Source: Topomyia yanbarensis
Lineage: Eukaryota > Arthropoda > Insecta > Diptera > Culicidae
Direction of reading: 5' to 3'
NCBI RefSeq assembly: GCF_030247195.1
Contig: NC_080671.1
Location: 3,810,501 to 3,874,500 of the forward strand
Length of the DNA: 64,000 nucleotides
The notes beneath the pieces were generated by a model that worked only from the letters and a program-made list of their open reading frames with translations, had not been told where the DNA came from and made no database searches. The position numbers were made by a program, and so were the translations under genes. Of the stretch, positions 20,690 through 32,431 are shown piece after piece; within the stretch, counting starts at the first letter, position 1; the number at the start of each line of letters is the position of its first letter.

Positions 20690-22930
20690 AGCAATCGTCT
20701 CCGTGGTGACTATCTCCACCTCTTCTAGTGATTCTACGGTTACTTGGAACACCACATCATCCACGAAACCGAAAATCGTTACATCTCTGGGAAGATTCAA
20801 CTTCAATACTTCCACAGCGTCGGGCCGCGGAGCGTCAGTCGTAGTTGTTATTCACCCTTGTCTGTTTCGTGGATCAGTGTTCGGTACGGAAAGTAGCTCT
20901 GTAATATCCTGCAGAGTTACTCATGCTGTACAGCGAATGGGCATTGGGATTGCACACTTAATTTTTTCTGCCGAATTTCAGCTTTTTTGCATCTTTTGCC
21001 GAAATCTCAATAGCGTGGACTCAGCAAACATTTTTTTTTACTGAGATCTCAGTCAGAGTGACGCGAGACTCGGAAAATATTTCATCGAAATACAGCAAAC
21101 TAATCTCACTTTACTGATATATCAGTTTCTAAACTTGCTGACTACACGGCTGTTGAGAAATTACCGAGCCGAATTGAGTGTGTGTTTCCCACCTAGTACT
21201 GTTGAAGCATTCTTCACGTCTAAAGTTACGACCACGCAATGGCGATATCATTTTCTCTGCTGTCTCCACAGCTCCCACAACCGTTCGGATGGAATTCACT
21301 CTAGACCTGCCTATAAGGAAGCCGAATTGCATGACATGCCGTTCTCACGGTCCGTGTACTTGGATAGCTTGTTAAGGATTACTCTCTCTAACAGTACCAA
21401 GAGACATATATCATGAATCGCTGTTTTCTGCAGCAAGTTTGGGGCTGGTCCTGGGTCCTTCTTCACTTTCATGGCTTTCGTCATCTCGATCAGCTGTTTG
21501 TCGATAACTCGAGCTCCTTCTTCGTGATCATCCTCCTCACTGTACGGCGAAGATTGCTTCCTGCGGGGAAAAGATTTCGATTGCGACCTCCATCTTCTCC
21601 GGGTACCTTTCAGGTGGTGCAGCTGGGCCATTCATCTTTGCCATGCCAACACTGTAGGCGTCAGGCATGGGAAAATTCATTCACTCGCGCGACTGTTGCT
21701 GACTGTGGATCACCAAGTAACCACAATTTTGTGCTCACTAAATAACGATGAACAACGCACCAAGGGAGAAAAGTAAAAGCTTCACAGTAGGTCACTAGAT
21801 AAGCAAACTGCGAATAAACAGTGAAACTTAAAATTTTTAAGAGCAGCGTTGATTGTTCGCTCGTGAATGTTTATCACGTAGCTTCGCGAAGCTCATAAAG
21901 GTTTCTTGATGCATGAATAAAACATACCCCATATTTTTTCACAGGATTTTTTGCTGACAGAGTGCGTTATGGGTAGTTTTGTGGTACACTACAAGTAATT
22001 TGATCTACTAAAGTTTTTTTGCGGTCATTTTTTCAGCGGTGCATTGTTGCAAATTTTGAAAAACGTTGATTATCGGCTAGTTTTAAAACGGTAGATGGTT
22101 TTCCAAGCATTAATTATTTTGTACGAATATGAAAATGAAATAAAACTATATAATGAAAATCCTATGCAAATCGCGAACCGCTCGAGAAGAGCTTCGCGAA
22201 CGAAGCTATCCGCGTTGGGGAAGGATAGAATAAAGACGCAACTGATGTGCTCCTTCGTTGGTTGTTATAGTTTTGGCACGCGTGTGTCCGTCGCTACAGG
22301 TTGCTAGGTATCATTTTCGATGCTAACAGAATACATCACAACTGAAGAAAGCTTGCTTATGAAGTGCGAACGAACAGTTCACGATGCGATTTTTCCCATG
22401 CTTGGTAGGCGTCTTCTCGAAAATTCGCGTTGGCTTTGTGGCAAATCACAATCTATGCAGGCATTCTTGTTCAGCTTAACTTTGTAGAGAGCGGTTCTTG
22501 CAGCTCGCTTCCCTCTTTCGGTGTCATTACGTGTCCTCTAACTTCTTCTCCAAGCTCGGAGGTAACCTATACGAAGATCGGTAATCGTCGTATTGTACCC
22601 GGCGAGCGTTTCTCGGTTTCCGATTCCTCGGTAATGCAACCATTACACGCCCTTATTAGTGCTGCCGTTAACTCGTTCGCATTTAGGTTGAAGAGGATGC
22701 CCTCAAATTTAAGCTCTTCGACGGACACGTCCTTGTGAAAAATAGATGTTTTCCACCTTCAACCGTTTATATATCTCCCACGTTATTCAAACCGTGTCCT
22801 GTTACCAGTGCTGTACCACATCGCTTGATGGTCGCTGTGGATATATCCTCGCATACTTTTCAGTCCATCTTTCCTGTCACTCCAAGGCTACAAAAATTGA
22901 CGTTCATAATGGATAATAGCTCCCCTTGAG
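20690..22930 (-). pseudogene. Degenerate R1-like non-LTR element
   Basis: Read on the minus strand, fragments of an endonuclease-RT protein appear in the right order. About 22930-22430 contains YIHSDHQAM (endonuclease SDH motif) and NANELTAALIRACN. About 21640-21130 contains KVKKDPGPAPNLLQKTAIHD and LLERVILNKLSKYT. About 20820-20695 contains IFGFVDDVVFQVTVESLEE, the YADD-equivalent active site. Frameshifts, stops and internal deletions separate them. The motif wording is that of R1-clade elements of mosquitoes; clade is by recognition only. Outer limits are not defined. Confidence 0.65.
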
Positions 22931-24008
22931 GTAAATGCTGATGGTACCTTTGTTTGTAAGACCTAAATTTAGCTTTACAGGAGCCTTCTTGATCGCTGAT
23001 GACCAGACAAAGTCCTTTTGGAATATTTCAGAATTAAAGTCTCTTCGGCTCCTTGGAAAACGGCATATTCGATTCTCACAAGCTTAGTCTTAAATGGAAG
23101 GTTTAGTAGCAGATTTTGATCTGGTGAAGTTCATACGAATCGTGTATATGGCTGCGGATACACGGCATGAACTCTACGATCCCACATGAAATCTTCAAAT
23201 GTCAAAAGCCTTTCGTAAATTTCATGCATATTGAATATTTAACCACATATAAATCGCCAGAAGTCTGATTTGAGTTCAGATTCTATTGCGAGAACTCTGC
23301 GTCAAACAATTGTGAAACAGTAATAACTATAATATTTATTGTTTTATGATTGTTTGTAGGGTAAATACCATTGTAAAATTCTACTCGGGGAGGGAGCAAG
23401 CTAAAGCGTTACGTAACGCGTTTTTACTGAAGATTTTTTTTTTAAAAGATTTTGTTATGTAATAGAGGAGGGGAGAATAAATAAATATGTGACAATTTGT
23501 TACATAGGGGGAGGGTTGAGTAAATTTTGGGCAATTTTTGCGTTACGTAATTTATTAATGGTCTCTATTTGCAGGTTCCGCTACGATCCATAGTTTGTAG
23601 GTTAACTTGCTTGAAATTATTCTTAAACGATTTTCCACCCATAATTAGGATCAATATATCCGTTGGCATTACCTCATCGAGTAGCTGTGAAATGGATCAA
23701 AAGTAACCATTGTCTGAAACAAAAATGTACCTATTTGTTGGCACCTCGAATAACTTCAGAAAATGAAGAATTTGAATTAATTAAATAGGTAATTTTTTTG
23801 CAGTGTAGTCTTTTCCAATAGCTTACATTGTGCTAATATTTTTTACTGTGCAACTGTCATAAAAATGCGATGTATTGTTAGATTGGGCATTCGATGATTT
23901 TGTAACAGAAAATTTTGTCAACATAAACATGTGCTGCTCATCCTACGTTGGTTTCTTCAGTGATTAGAGCGTGTTATTCAATTTTGGTATTTTTTCGCTG
24001 TTCTTAAA
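22931..24008. other. Intergenic upstream of Fcf1
   Basis: Contains the family F fragment at 23308-23390. Otherwise no gene or repeat was recognised. The Fcf1 promoter should lie in the last few hundred bases, but no motif could be defended. Confidence 0.4.
23308..23390 (+). repeat. Family F repeat, 3'-end fragment
   Basis: About 75 bases starting GAAACAGTAATAACTATAAT agree almost perfectly with 58586-58660, the right end of the family F element there. Both end in an ATTGTAAAATTCTA word followed by a CGGGG run. Confidence 0.8.
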
Positions 24009-24698
24009 ATGGTAATACTTGTAACCTTTTTCATATTATTTACTACCTGTTAGTGTAACTACATAAACACAAAATTTATTTTTCTTCAGGGCAAAAAGAT
24101 ACAACTAAAGCGACTGCAATCGCAGCGTTCGGCGCAGCTAAAAAGAATGATCAAAACAACCGACAGTCGGCTAAAACCAACAGATCGTGATGTTCGGAAA
24201 AAGAAAAAATCCACGGACACAGAGCTGAAGGTAATGGAGAAGCCCCAGGTCAGCTCAGCCATGTTCTTCCAGTACAACACGCAGCTAGGGCCACCGTACC
24301 ACATTTTGGTCGACACCAACTTTATTAACTTCAGCATAAAAAACAAACTGGACATCGTCAAGACGATGATGGACTGTTTGTACGCCAAGTGTATCCCGTA
24401 CGTCACGGATTGCGTTGTGGGTGAGTTGGAAAAGCTAGGCTCCAAGTACAAGCTGGCCCTTCGCATCATCAAGGACTCACGTTTTGAGCGAATCAAGTGC
24501 ATGCATAGGGGAACGTACGCTGACGATTGTCTTGTGCAGCGCGTTACCCAGCACAAATGCTACATTGTAGCCACCAACGATAAAGACTTGAAACGACGAA
24601 TCAGGAAAATCCCCGGGGTACCTATCATGAACGTGGCCCTGAACCGATATGTGATCGAACGAATGCCGGATGCGTTCGAGCCAATGGCAAAGAAGTAA
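24009..24698 (+). CDS. Fcf1: rRNA-processing protein Fcf1/Utp24 (PIN nuclease)
   Basis: Fcf1 is the PIN-domain endonuclease of the small-subunit processome that cuts pre-18S rRNA in the nucleolus. The coding exon 24090-24698 holds [57 protein letters not shown] and [12 protein letters not shown], nearly word for word the conserved family core, with the PIN acidic residues in DTNF, ELE and ADD. An ATG at 24147 would drop the basic N-terminus. I infer a first coding exon consisting only of ATG (24009-24011), an intron 24012-24089 with GTAATA and TTTCTTCAG borders, then GGC AAA AAG, giving MGKK... as in other family members and 203 residues in total. Poly(A) signals AATAAA follow at about 24698-24706. 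It is convergent with CCT4. Confidence 0.93.
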
Positions 24699-25101
24699 TA
24701 AATAAAAGTTCTGTTTTGTATACATGGGTGTTTTATTGGCTGGAAATTGAGCACGTCCCAGGGTATTGAATTTTGAAACCCAATAATAGTTCGCAAACAT
24801 TCTAGATTTCCATAATACTAGGTGTTCAAATTAATGAAACTAGCGTTTGAAAACCGAAATGTGTAGTTTTTTCGGCTCTCACTTCCCTCAATTTTTAGTC
24901 ACAATTGAACTTTCAATGTAACTTTTTTATTCGCCGGACCCCATTACAGGATATTATTTCACAATCAATTGAATAAACTAAACTGTGTAGTTATTTTATT
25001 TATAGTGTAATGTTGAAAATGAGTTATTTCGATGGGTACAGAGTAAAGTATTATGTGCGGAAAGAAGCTGGGTGAAAAGACTGAATTTATGACATACAAG
25101 T

Positions 25102-28100
25102 TTACTGCATAGTATTAACGATATCATCAATTTTAAGAATTGATCTGACCGTCTCCGTTGCCAGGGTGATTAACGATGTGGACACCAACAACGGCTGAAC
25201 GACGTTCTCCGCCAAGATATCGGTAATCGCCCCCTTCCGAACATTGATTCCGGCATTTTTTTCGCCATGAGCATGTCGATTGCGAAGTTCCGTCACAGTG
25301 GCAATCGGATTCAATCCAGCATTTTCAGCCAGTGTCGAAGGAATCACTTCCAGAGCATTAGCGAAAGCACGGAAACAATACGAGTCTACTCCTCCGAGTG
25401 TTTGGGCATGAGCAGCCAGCTGAAGAGCCATTTCAATTTCTGGAGCACCTCCACCAGCAATGAGAGCACGGTTTTTAACTAAACACCGTACAACACACAA
25501 AGCATCGTGCAATGAACGGTCAGCTTCCTCTAGTACGAGTTTATTCGATCCACGAATAACGATTGAAACTGTCCTTCCCATGTTCTGAATACCGGTGAAT
25601 TTCACGAATTTGCTGGATCCACTAGAAACTTCCTCCACCAAATCAGCGTTCACCAAATGCTCAGGAAGGAAATGATCAAGCGATGCAATCGGACGACAGT
25701 TTAAGGTCTTGCAGACAAACTCAATGTCCTCTCGTTCAATATCCTTCACAACCATCACCTTAATCTTGTCCAGGAAATGCAGTGCCAAATCCGAAATAGC
25801 ATCTCGAAGAATTGATTTCTGTACTAGCAGAACGTTGCAGCCAGACTTCTTGATTTGTTTCACAATGTTTAGAATGTAAGCACGTTCCTCCTTCAGCACG
25901 CGATCCATCGCAGCGTAATCCGAGACTACAACACTGTGATCCATATCGGTTTTCGGGGCAGATATACAGAACTGAATCAAGCCAATTTTGGCCTTTTCAA
26001 CTCGCTTCGGACCATTCACGCCACTCGATCGTTGAGTAAAGACTAGCCCATCGATCAGTTCAGTATCTTCGATGGTTCCACCCAAGCTACGAATAACTTT
26101 AACGTTCTTCAGATCCACTCCGATTTCCTGTCCCGGCTCGGTCACTTTCAGCACTGCATCAACTGCGATTGGTGCTAGTTGGCTACTATGCTGCGAAACG
26201 ACCTTCGAGTTCAATGAAGTGGATGCACTCTTGATCAAAGACTCACGATCGGTCAGCTCAATTGGCCGTGACATTTCGGTCAAAATTTCAACGGCCTTGG
26301 TAGTACAGCGCTGGAAGGCATCGGAAATCGCTGTCGGATGAATGCCCATAGCAAGCAACTTTTCCACTGCCTCCAAGAGAGCACCGGCAACAACAACTAC
26401 CGACGTGGTACCATCTCCCGCCTGGACATCCTGTGCACGAGACAGCTCGACTAGCATCTTGGCAGCTGGATGGAGTACGTTCATTTGCTTCAGAATTGTG
26501 GCTCCGTCGTTGGTGATGGTTACTTCTCCGTTGCCCGATTGAATCTATAACACAGAGTAAAGGTAAGAATCAATATGCTAACTGTAAATGATTATGATGT
26601 TCCTACCATTTTATCCATTCCACGAGGTCCCAAGCTGGTACGAATCGCATCAGCAATAGCTATAATAAAATATAAATTATTTTAATACAACTTTTGCAAC
26701 GGAGAAAAAAATTTTGGAATCATAATTGTTTGTTAACCCTCAAAAAGGCAACCGGGTCTCAGAGGCCCGGCACGTTACAATTTTTTAGTTACAAAAAAAT
26801 GTGTATGTAGTATAAGCTTGGGATTGGAAATTTTTATAAGTAGCTTTGAAATCTATAACAAAAATAAAGAATTGTGAAATTTTCATCTATGGAGTAATGG
26901 GCAGCAATGTTTGAATTTTTTACTTGCACAAAAAGGCAAGCCGGGCCTGGCAGGCCCGGTGTGCATGCAATATTTATTAGGAATACCACGGGTTTTATAC
27001 ATTAATATTTATATGAAAAAAAACATTTTGATGAGTTCATCTTCATATTAGCAGGGATTTTTTTCATGTTTTGATTGATTTTATCTTTTTACCTTTTCTT
27101 ATAAGAAAAAAATCTTGAAAGTTTGAGCGAATTCTATACATTTCTTGTAAAAATAGCATACGACAATGACGTGTGTCATATTTTTTTGGGTAAATACTTT
27201 TATTTCACCCACTGTGGTCTACTTGACAATTATTTGGATGCAACATAACCTAACTCTGTCGTTATTGTCTATTTTTTGTCTATTCTCTGTGTTATAGTTG
27301 TCGTAATTATTCAAATTGTAGGATCTAAAAGCAACAAAATATTTAAACGGCTATAAGATGATATGCCCATGTTTTCAATCGTCTCAAAGAATCTGAAATA
27401 ATGGAAGAAATTCGAGCAAATTCAACAGCAGACGATTCCGAAACTGATTTGCAAAGCGAGGAAGAAGATGTGAATGATATTGCTTCCGACAATGAATCTG
27501 ATGCAGACTCGGAAGAGAAATCTGAATATGTACTCCGGTTATGCATCAAAAGAAATTAATAGCAACCCAGAAGCATTTATTGGTCGTGTTCAAACGAAAT
27601 AGAGCTCAGAACCAATCGACAGTCAACGTGATCTTCCGAGTACTCACCTTTTGGAAAAAATTTGATCTTTTTGCATCCATCGCCTTATACGCTGAAATCG
27701 GGATTTGCTTATTGTTTGTACTCATCATCCTGTAATTCCGGAACCGGAAGTCGGATCAATTAGTAATTCAACAGCAGCCAATGGGAATGCTGTACCTTTC
27801 ATTTGAAACCAAGTTTGTAAAAATCGGTAAAGAATTCGCTGAGAAATAGGTATGACATTATCTTAGGAACATGGTAAGTTCCCCCAAGGCATCAAGAACC
27901 GCCATAGCTGGCCAATGTGGTCGAAGTGCCTTCGGTGGGTCATTAATGATCTAGACATGCAAAGCCAAGTAATGTTGCACATATTTTAATATATATTGCA
28001 TCATTTGGACATAATGGTAGTATCAGTTTCTATGGAAATTTGCTGTGTGATTGTACTCTTCAACACGTAACTCCAGAACCGAAAGTCGGATCAATAATAA

Positions 28101-29213
28101 AATTAATAGCGATCGATGGGAAGGCTGTACCTTTCATTTGAGACAAAATTTGTACAGATCGGTGCAGCCACCTCTGAGAAAAATCGGTGAGATTGTTTGC
28201 CACATACATACATCCATACATACAAACACACATACACACACATACAGATATTTTACGATCTCGACGAACTGAGTCGAATGGTATAAGAGATTTGGCCCTG
28301 CGGGTCTCGGTTAAAAAGTCGAAATTTCGACCGATTGCATAACCTTTCTATATGAGAACGGCAAAAAGGAGCTTGAATTTAGACGGGCCTGAGAGGCCCG
28401 GCTTGCCCTTTAATGTTAGGATTTTAGCTTGCCGTCACAAGGGTTAAAGTACAGAGGCTACAAAATCAGTGTAATAATAATTATCAATTGTGTAGAAAAT
28501 TTCGCTGTAATAAAGGGGAATATACACCCTTATTCTTGGTTACGACGAATGCGAAATTCGTTCGAAAGCGATTCGAACGAATAGTATACCCATTTGATTT
28601 TGCTGTCGTAAACGGGAATACGAACCACTTTCGAACGAATCTCACATTCGTCGTTAACAAGAATAAGGGTGATTGTTTCCTTGTCCTGATACTAGGTGTA
28701 AACCAACAGAATACCGTATGCAATAAAATTACAATTACAATATAACGAAATGTGCCCTTTCACATTTTGACCAAAATTTCACATGATGGCCATTTATGAA
28801 TAATTTTTGTCCTCTATACAATGGTAGCCGACAAAAAGTACCATCTGACTCATTTTGTTTTGAGGTTAGATATGTTCCATCCAATACATAAGAGGAAAAA
28901 ATACATGAGATTGTTGTGTTACAAATTCACATTAATTTAGAACATTCCAGAGATTTCAGGACGTAATTTCTACTAAAAAAAACAAACATCAAATCAATGG
29001 TAATTCATATAACCTACAAAATGGCTCGTGCTTAGCTCAAACACACAAAGTTTGCCGTTTTATTGAAACCTATAGAGGGTTCAACCCACTCGCCCACTCA
29101 GACATACCTTTAGCAGCATTGATGTTGCTCTGGCGGATCTCAGCCGGTTTACTTTTATCCTTATAGGCCTGTCCCTGAGGTCGGGCGCCTTTTGCAACTG
29201 TTTTCACGACCAT
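25102..29213 (-). CDS. CCT4: T-complex chaperonin subunit delta (CCT4), three coding exons
   Basis: CCT4 is one of eight subunits of the cytosolic TRiC/CCT ring that folds actin, tubulin and other proteins using ATP. Coding exons are 29108-29213 ([17 protein letters not shown]...), 26607-26659 ([17 protein letters not shown]) and 25102-26544, with phases 1 and 0 that join exactly and canonical GT/AG borders. The product is 533 residues, the usual length. Group II chaperonin motifs are present: [19 protein letters not shown], the GGGAPEIEM nucleotide-site loop and the C-terminal DDIV. Intron 1 (26660-29107) is about 2.4 kb because it holds a piggyBac-type remnant and a MITE. The first exon starts at the ATG preceded by TAAAG. 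It ends convergently with Fcf1, 400 bp apart. Confidence 0.96.
27401..27559 (+). pseudogene. Acidic N-terminal transposase remnant
   Basis: ATG 27401 starts a 52-residue frame, [16 protein letters not shown]..., dense in Asp, Glu and Ser. Such acidic leaders are common at the N-terminus of piggyBac transposases. A frame change after about 27530 continues as [15 protein letters not shown] before a stop. No DDD catalytic core follows. Assignment rests mainly on its position inside TTAA-flanked CCCT/AGGG ends. Confidence 0.5.
27731..28340. repeat. Dispersed repeat, partly duplicated, with CA-rich microsatellite
   Basis: Two related units begin GTAATTCCGGAACCGGAAGT (27733) and GTAACTCCAGAACCGAAAGT (28066), both followed by CTGTACCTTTCATTTGA. 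The second runs into a CATACATA/CACACA microsatellite (about 28200-28250) and a tail containing CGAACTGAGTCGAATGGTAT and CCTTTCTATATGAGAACGGC. I recognise this tail as a frequent culicine interspersed repeat, but cannot name the family. Confidence 0.55.
28525..28671. mobile_element. Short inverted-repeat MITE
   Basis: 147 bp with ends CACCCTTATTCTTG on both strands and inverted arms of about 45 bases (CGACGAATG, ATTCGTTCGAAAG). No coding capacity and no certain target duplication. Lies in CCT4 intron 1. Confidence 0.7.
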
Positions 29214-29517
29214 CTTTACTGTACAAAATTAACACTTTTCCTATCAGACAAAATTCAAAGAACTGCAGCTATTCGAAAATTGGAAAATTTTCTTCGGAAT
29301 GGAAACGCGTGCACCGTCGAAGGGATGAGCTCTTGCGATGAATGATCGTTTGACATTTGTGACGGTGTGTAAAGCAAAGCCAGTGTTGGCAGGTGGTTTT
29401 ATAAGGAACGTTCTTTTCTGTTCAAAATCTTTTATCTCCAAACATCGATTTTTTCGGTTCGATGACATGCCTGCTATAAAAAATCGGAAGCAATTTCAAA
29501 CTTTTATTGCGCACTTC

Positions 29518-29698
29518 CCCGGTCAAACCAATCGGAATTTGATTCGGAATCCTGAATGAAGTCAGTATGGATTCCAAATCAAATGCAACAACCGATTCTG
29601 AAACCGATTGAGTCGGAATCGGTTGTTGCATTTGATATGGAATCCATACTGACTCCATTCAGAAATTCGAACCGGTTCCGGAATGAGTTTAACTGGGT
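29518..29698. mobile_element. Palindromic MITE, family B
   Basis: 181 bp, ends CCCGGTCAAACC and, inverted, CCCAGTTAAACTC. The arms contain AGTCAGTATGGATTCCA and AATCGGTTGTTGCATTTGA in both orientations. Other copies: 48952-49127 and 56186-56341. It lies about 300 bp upstream of the CCT4 start. Confidence 0.8.
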
Positions 29699-29699
29699 C

Positions 29700-30105
29700 C
29701 CACTAACCCGAACTCCACACTTTCAAAAAGCGAGTGATCAAACCACTGAGAACTGACATACAAGTAAAGTTTTCAACTTGTGTAAGAAATAAAACTGTCG
29801 CTTTGAAATGACAACAGCAAGTAGCAACTTGCCACTGACTGGCGCTTCGATTGGCCAGCAATCGCTATACGGGACATGTGTGCGAACTTGGATACAATGA
29901 TGCCTCACGCATGCGAACCTGTATGCGATGGTGATTTTCAACGTATTATTATGTAAATGTTTACACAGGTTTTTCGGTAAAGTTTGTTCTAGCTTATATG
30001 TCTGTTCTCTGTGATCAAACTGCGAGCTGTCAAAACGCATGTATTTCAAGTGATAGAGATGGTACTTTCATAGACAGACCAGTCGAACTATCCAGTCTAT
30101 GAGAA
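29700..30105. repeat. Dispersed repeat H, copy 1
   Basis: Words such as GAGATGGTACTTTC, CAAACTGCGAGCTGTCAAAA and a CTCCACACTTTC.AAAGCGAGTGATC block recur in inverted orientation at about 55832-55990. The copy near 55.8 kb is interrupted or rearranged, with related words also at 56380-56460. Class unknown. Confidence 0.55.
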
Positions 30106-30119
30106 GAATTTAATAGAAC

Positions 30120-30905
30120 ACGCAGCGAAATTTCGTACGATTAAACCAACAATTATCACTTTTAATTCTGATCGACATTCTATCGTTGGATCAAACAATT
30201 GGATTGTTAAATAAACATTGTTTTATTGTTAATTTTACAATATTATTGTGATTTCAACCACATTTGGATTTATGATGATCTTACGTAATAACAAATCAGC
30301 GTGTAGTATATTTTTTGCTTTATTCAGATTGAAGTAACTTTAGACAGACATGTTGTAATTAATTAGAAATACCTATTTGCTGGCACCAATCGGTCAACCG
30401 TAAGTTTAATACTTATTTTTTAATATTAAATGTAACATTTTCTTTAAAACTTATAGTACAACTTCCTATTACTCGCTCGTTGGCGAACAATGCAGGAGCT
30501 GTCCTTTTGTTTTAACCCGATTCTATGGGTTTCGGAAAATGCTGCAACATAAATAAAAAAAAATTATGTTTATTTGAAAATAAAACTAAAATGCTAAATA
30601 TTATTAGTTTTTATATATACGAAAAAATAAATAGGTATAAATCCGTAAAGTACATATTTTGATTTAATTACATTGTTATTTCAACAAGAATATATTGTAG
30701 AGCATACCGTGTATACGTCATTAAAACAATATCATAATGATGGTCGTTTCAATAATAATGTTGTTGATTCAACCAAAAATGTGATTTTAACCAAGAAACG
30801 TCAAATGCTGATTTTATTGTAAAAATAACAATATTACTGATTGATTTAAACAATATATACTATTAGCTCTGAGGTAATAATAATTATTGTTGAGCTTGAA
30901 CCACA
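30120..30905 (+). repeat. Dispersed repeat E, copy 1 (degenerate exon-like segment)
   Basis: About 790 bases that match, in reverse orientation, 40190-40975. Shared landmarks: GCGAAATTTCG near the left, a CAGATTGAAGTA exon-like start, GGTCAACCGTAAGTTTAA, CCGATTCTATGGGTTTCGG, an AATAATGTTGTTGATTCAACC-like block and TTGTTGAGCTTGAACC. In this copy the exon-like parts are broken by indels. Confidence 0.7.
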
Positions 30906-31497
30906 CTGAAAAAAATCCAAACGTTAATTCTATTTGCTTCAAACCGCTTAAAATTCATATGAAGAAGAAATGCTATTGTTATCACGCGCACACATACCTT
31001 CTATGTGTCAACTGTATAAACTATGTATGCACACACATAAGTTATATGTGCATATTGTTATAGAATGGGGTTTTATGTGGCTAATAGTTATGAAATGTGA
31101 ATGTAAGATTAATATTTCTTGTAAATACACACATTAGGTTTATGTGCCAGCAAATAGTGTCTATAAGCCTCCGTTAATTGCAAAAATCTATGTGTAAAAT
31201 CAATAGGCATAACGTTTACTTTTTTTTGAGTGCAGGATATTGTTGTAACTACAATACATTTTTCTGCGTGTAAGATGGTGTTATAAGCTTTTCTATTCCC
31301 GTTAAAAAAGAAACGGTGCCGAATTATTTCGCGAGGAAAACAAAACATTTTGCACTGCAAAAACCGGTTGAGGTTAGGTATTTCGTGATGTAAACAAACC
31401 AAAATCCTTTGGCGATACATTGCATCTGTGGTTGTAAATCACCTGTCAGAAATCTTAATTGTTTTGTCTGACACTGTATGCGGGTAAGAACTATAAC
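30906..31497. other. Intergenic, no gene recognised
   Basis: AT-rich, with repeated short words (ACACATA, TATGTG) near 30985-31130 that recur around 41030-41190, so it may hold another dispersed repeat. No gene. Confidence 0.35.
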
Positions 31498-32080
31498 CCA
31501 GTTAAGCTGAGCCGGAAAATTAGCAGGAATGCTGGCTGGCTCTAATCCGTATCCAGATTTTTATGAGCCATAATGGCGGTCTAAATTGTTTAGCTCCTAA
31601 TACGTTTTATTGCCCCTTGTTGACAATTGACTAATCTACGGGGAGTTGTGTTAGTGCGAGATTGAGGTTAAATCAGGTAGTTTTTTTTTCCAAATGAGGT
31701 TAAATCAGATGGCGAATTGTAAACATAGCGTTATATGTATACGTTGTCTATACACATTGCAACTGTGTTGGTGTCCTAGTCATCAAATAAGTCAATAATC
31801 GTTTACGTCATCCGCCCAGTGAGAAAAAATGATCCTACGTTAGTCCAATGCGTTGGATGTTTATGCAATGAACGCCCGACATCCTCAACTGGGCGTTGCT
31901 ATCAAGCTGGCGTAAACGATTATTGTCAAAAAGGGGCAATAAACGTATTACGAACTAAACATTTGAGACCACCATTATGGCACCTAAAAAGCTGGAATCC
32001 GGATAGTTTGAAATCGGTTGTGTCACTGCAGCCGGAATGCGTATTAGAACCAGCCAGAATTCCAGCCGAACCTTACTGAG
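31498..32080. mobile_element. Family A MITE split by another fold-back element
   Basis: Left end CCCAGTTAAGCTGAGCC (31498) and right end, inverted, CAGTAAGGTTCGGCTGG (to 32080) belong to family A, with the internal AATCGGTTGTGTCACTG retained on the right side. The central part is displaced by the element 31562-31988. Confidence 0.7.
31562..31988. mobile_element. Fold-back element nested in family A
   Basis: Inverted arms of about 70 bases: GCCATAATGGCGGTCT, TTTAGCTCCTAATACG and TTATTGCCCCTT at the left are mirrored at the right (ending near 31988). The 8-base neighbourhoods ATCCAGA/ATCCGGA on the two sides may be a diverged target duplication. The internal stretch with CACATTGCAACTGTGTTGG (about 31750) also occurs, inverted, at about 59680-59720. 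Confidence 0.65.
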
Positions 32081-32431
32081 AAGAGAAAACCATCCCGGTC
32101 AGCGTGGCAAGCAAAAAGTTAGCAAAAGTTGAGCAAAGCGAAATTGATGCTGGCAACGAATTCGCTCAAATGCAACAACCGTTTCTGACTGAAGCGGTTA
32201 AACCAACCGATGCTGCTCACTTTTATCCAGAATCGATCCAGAAATGTACGGCCAAGATCTCTGCACGCTTCCTGCCACATCTTTGTCAGATGTTTTGCTC
32301 GATTCGTGCTAAATTCTACCAGGTAGGAATTGCCAGGATCTTTGCACACTTTATGTCCGAGTTAAGTCAGGGTTTAGCTCGGTTCCTGTCAAAATTTGCC
32401 AGAAAACGCGAGCGAAACCGAGTTCGCCCTA

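Larger units (their letters stand above)
26737..28443. mobile_element. piggyBac-type remnant in CCT4 intron 1
   Basis: TTAA at 26733-26736 and 28444-28447 flank ends that read CCCT inward from the left and AGGG at the right, the piggyBac arrangement. Near the ends are CCGGGTCTCAGAGGCCCGG (about 26751), CCGGGCCTGGCAGGCCCGG (about 26940) and CGGGCCTGAGAGGCCCGG (about 28384), short palindromes repeated in both subterminal regions. An acidic N-terminal frame remains (27401-27559) but the catalytic part is gone, replaced by a dispersed repeat (27731-28340). Confidence 0.78.

Noticed and set aside
28200..28250. CRISPR-like spaced repeats
   Set aside because: Simple CA/CATA microsatellite; no array of equal repeats and spacers exists in the window.
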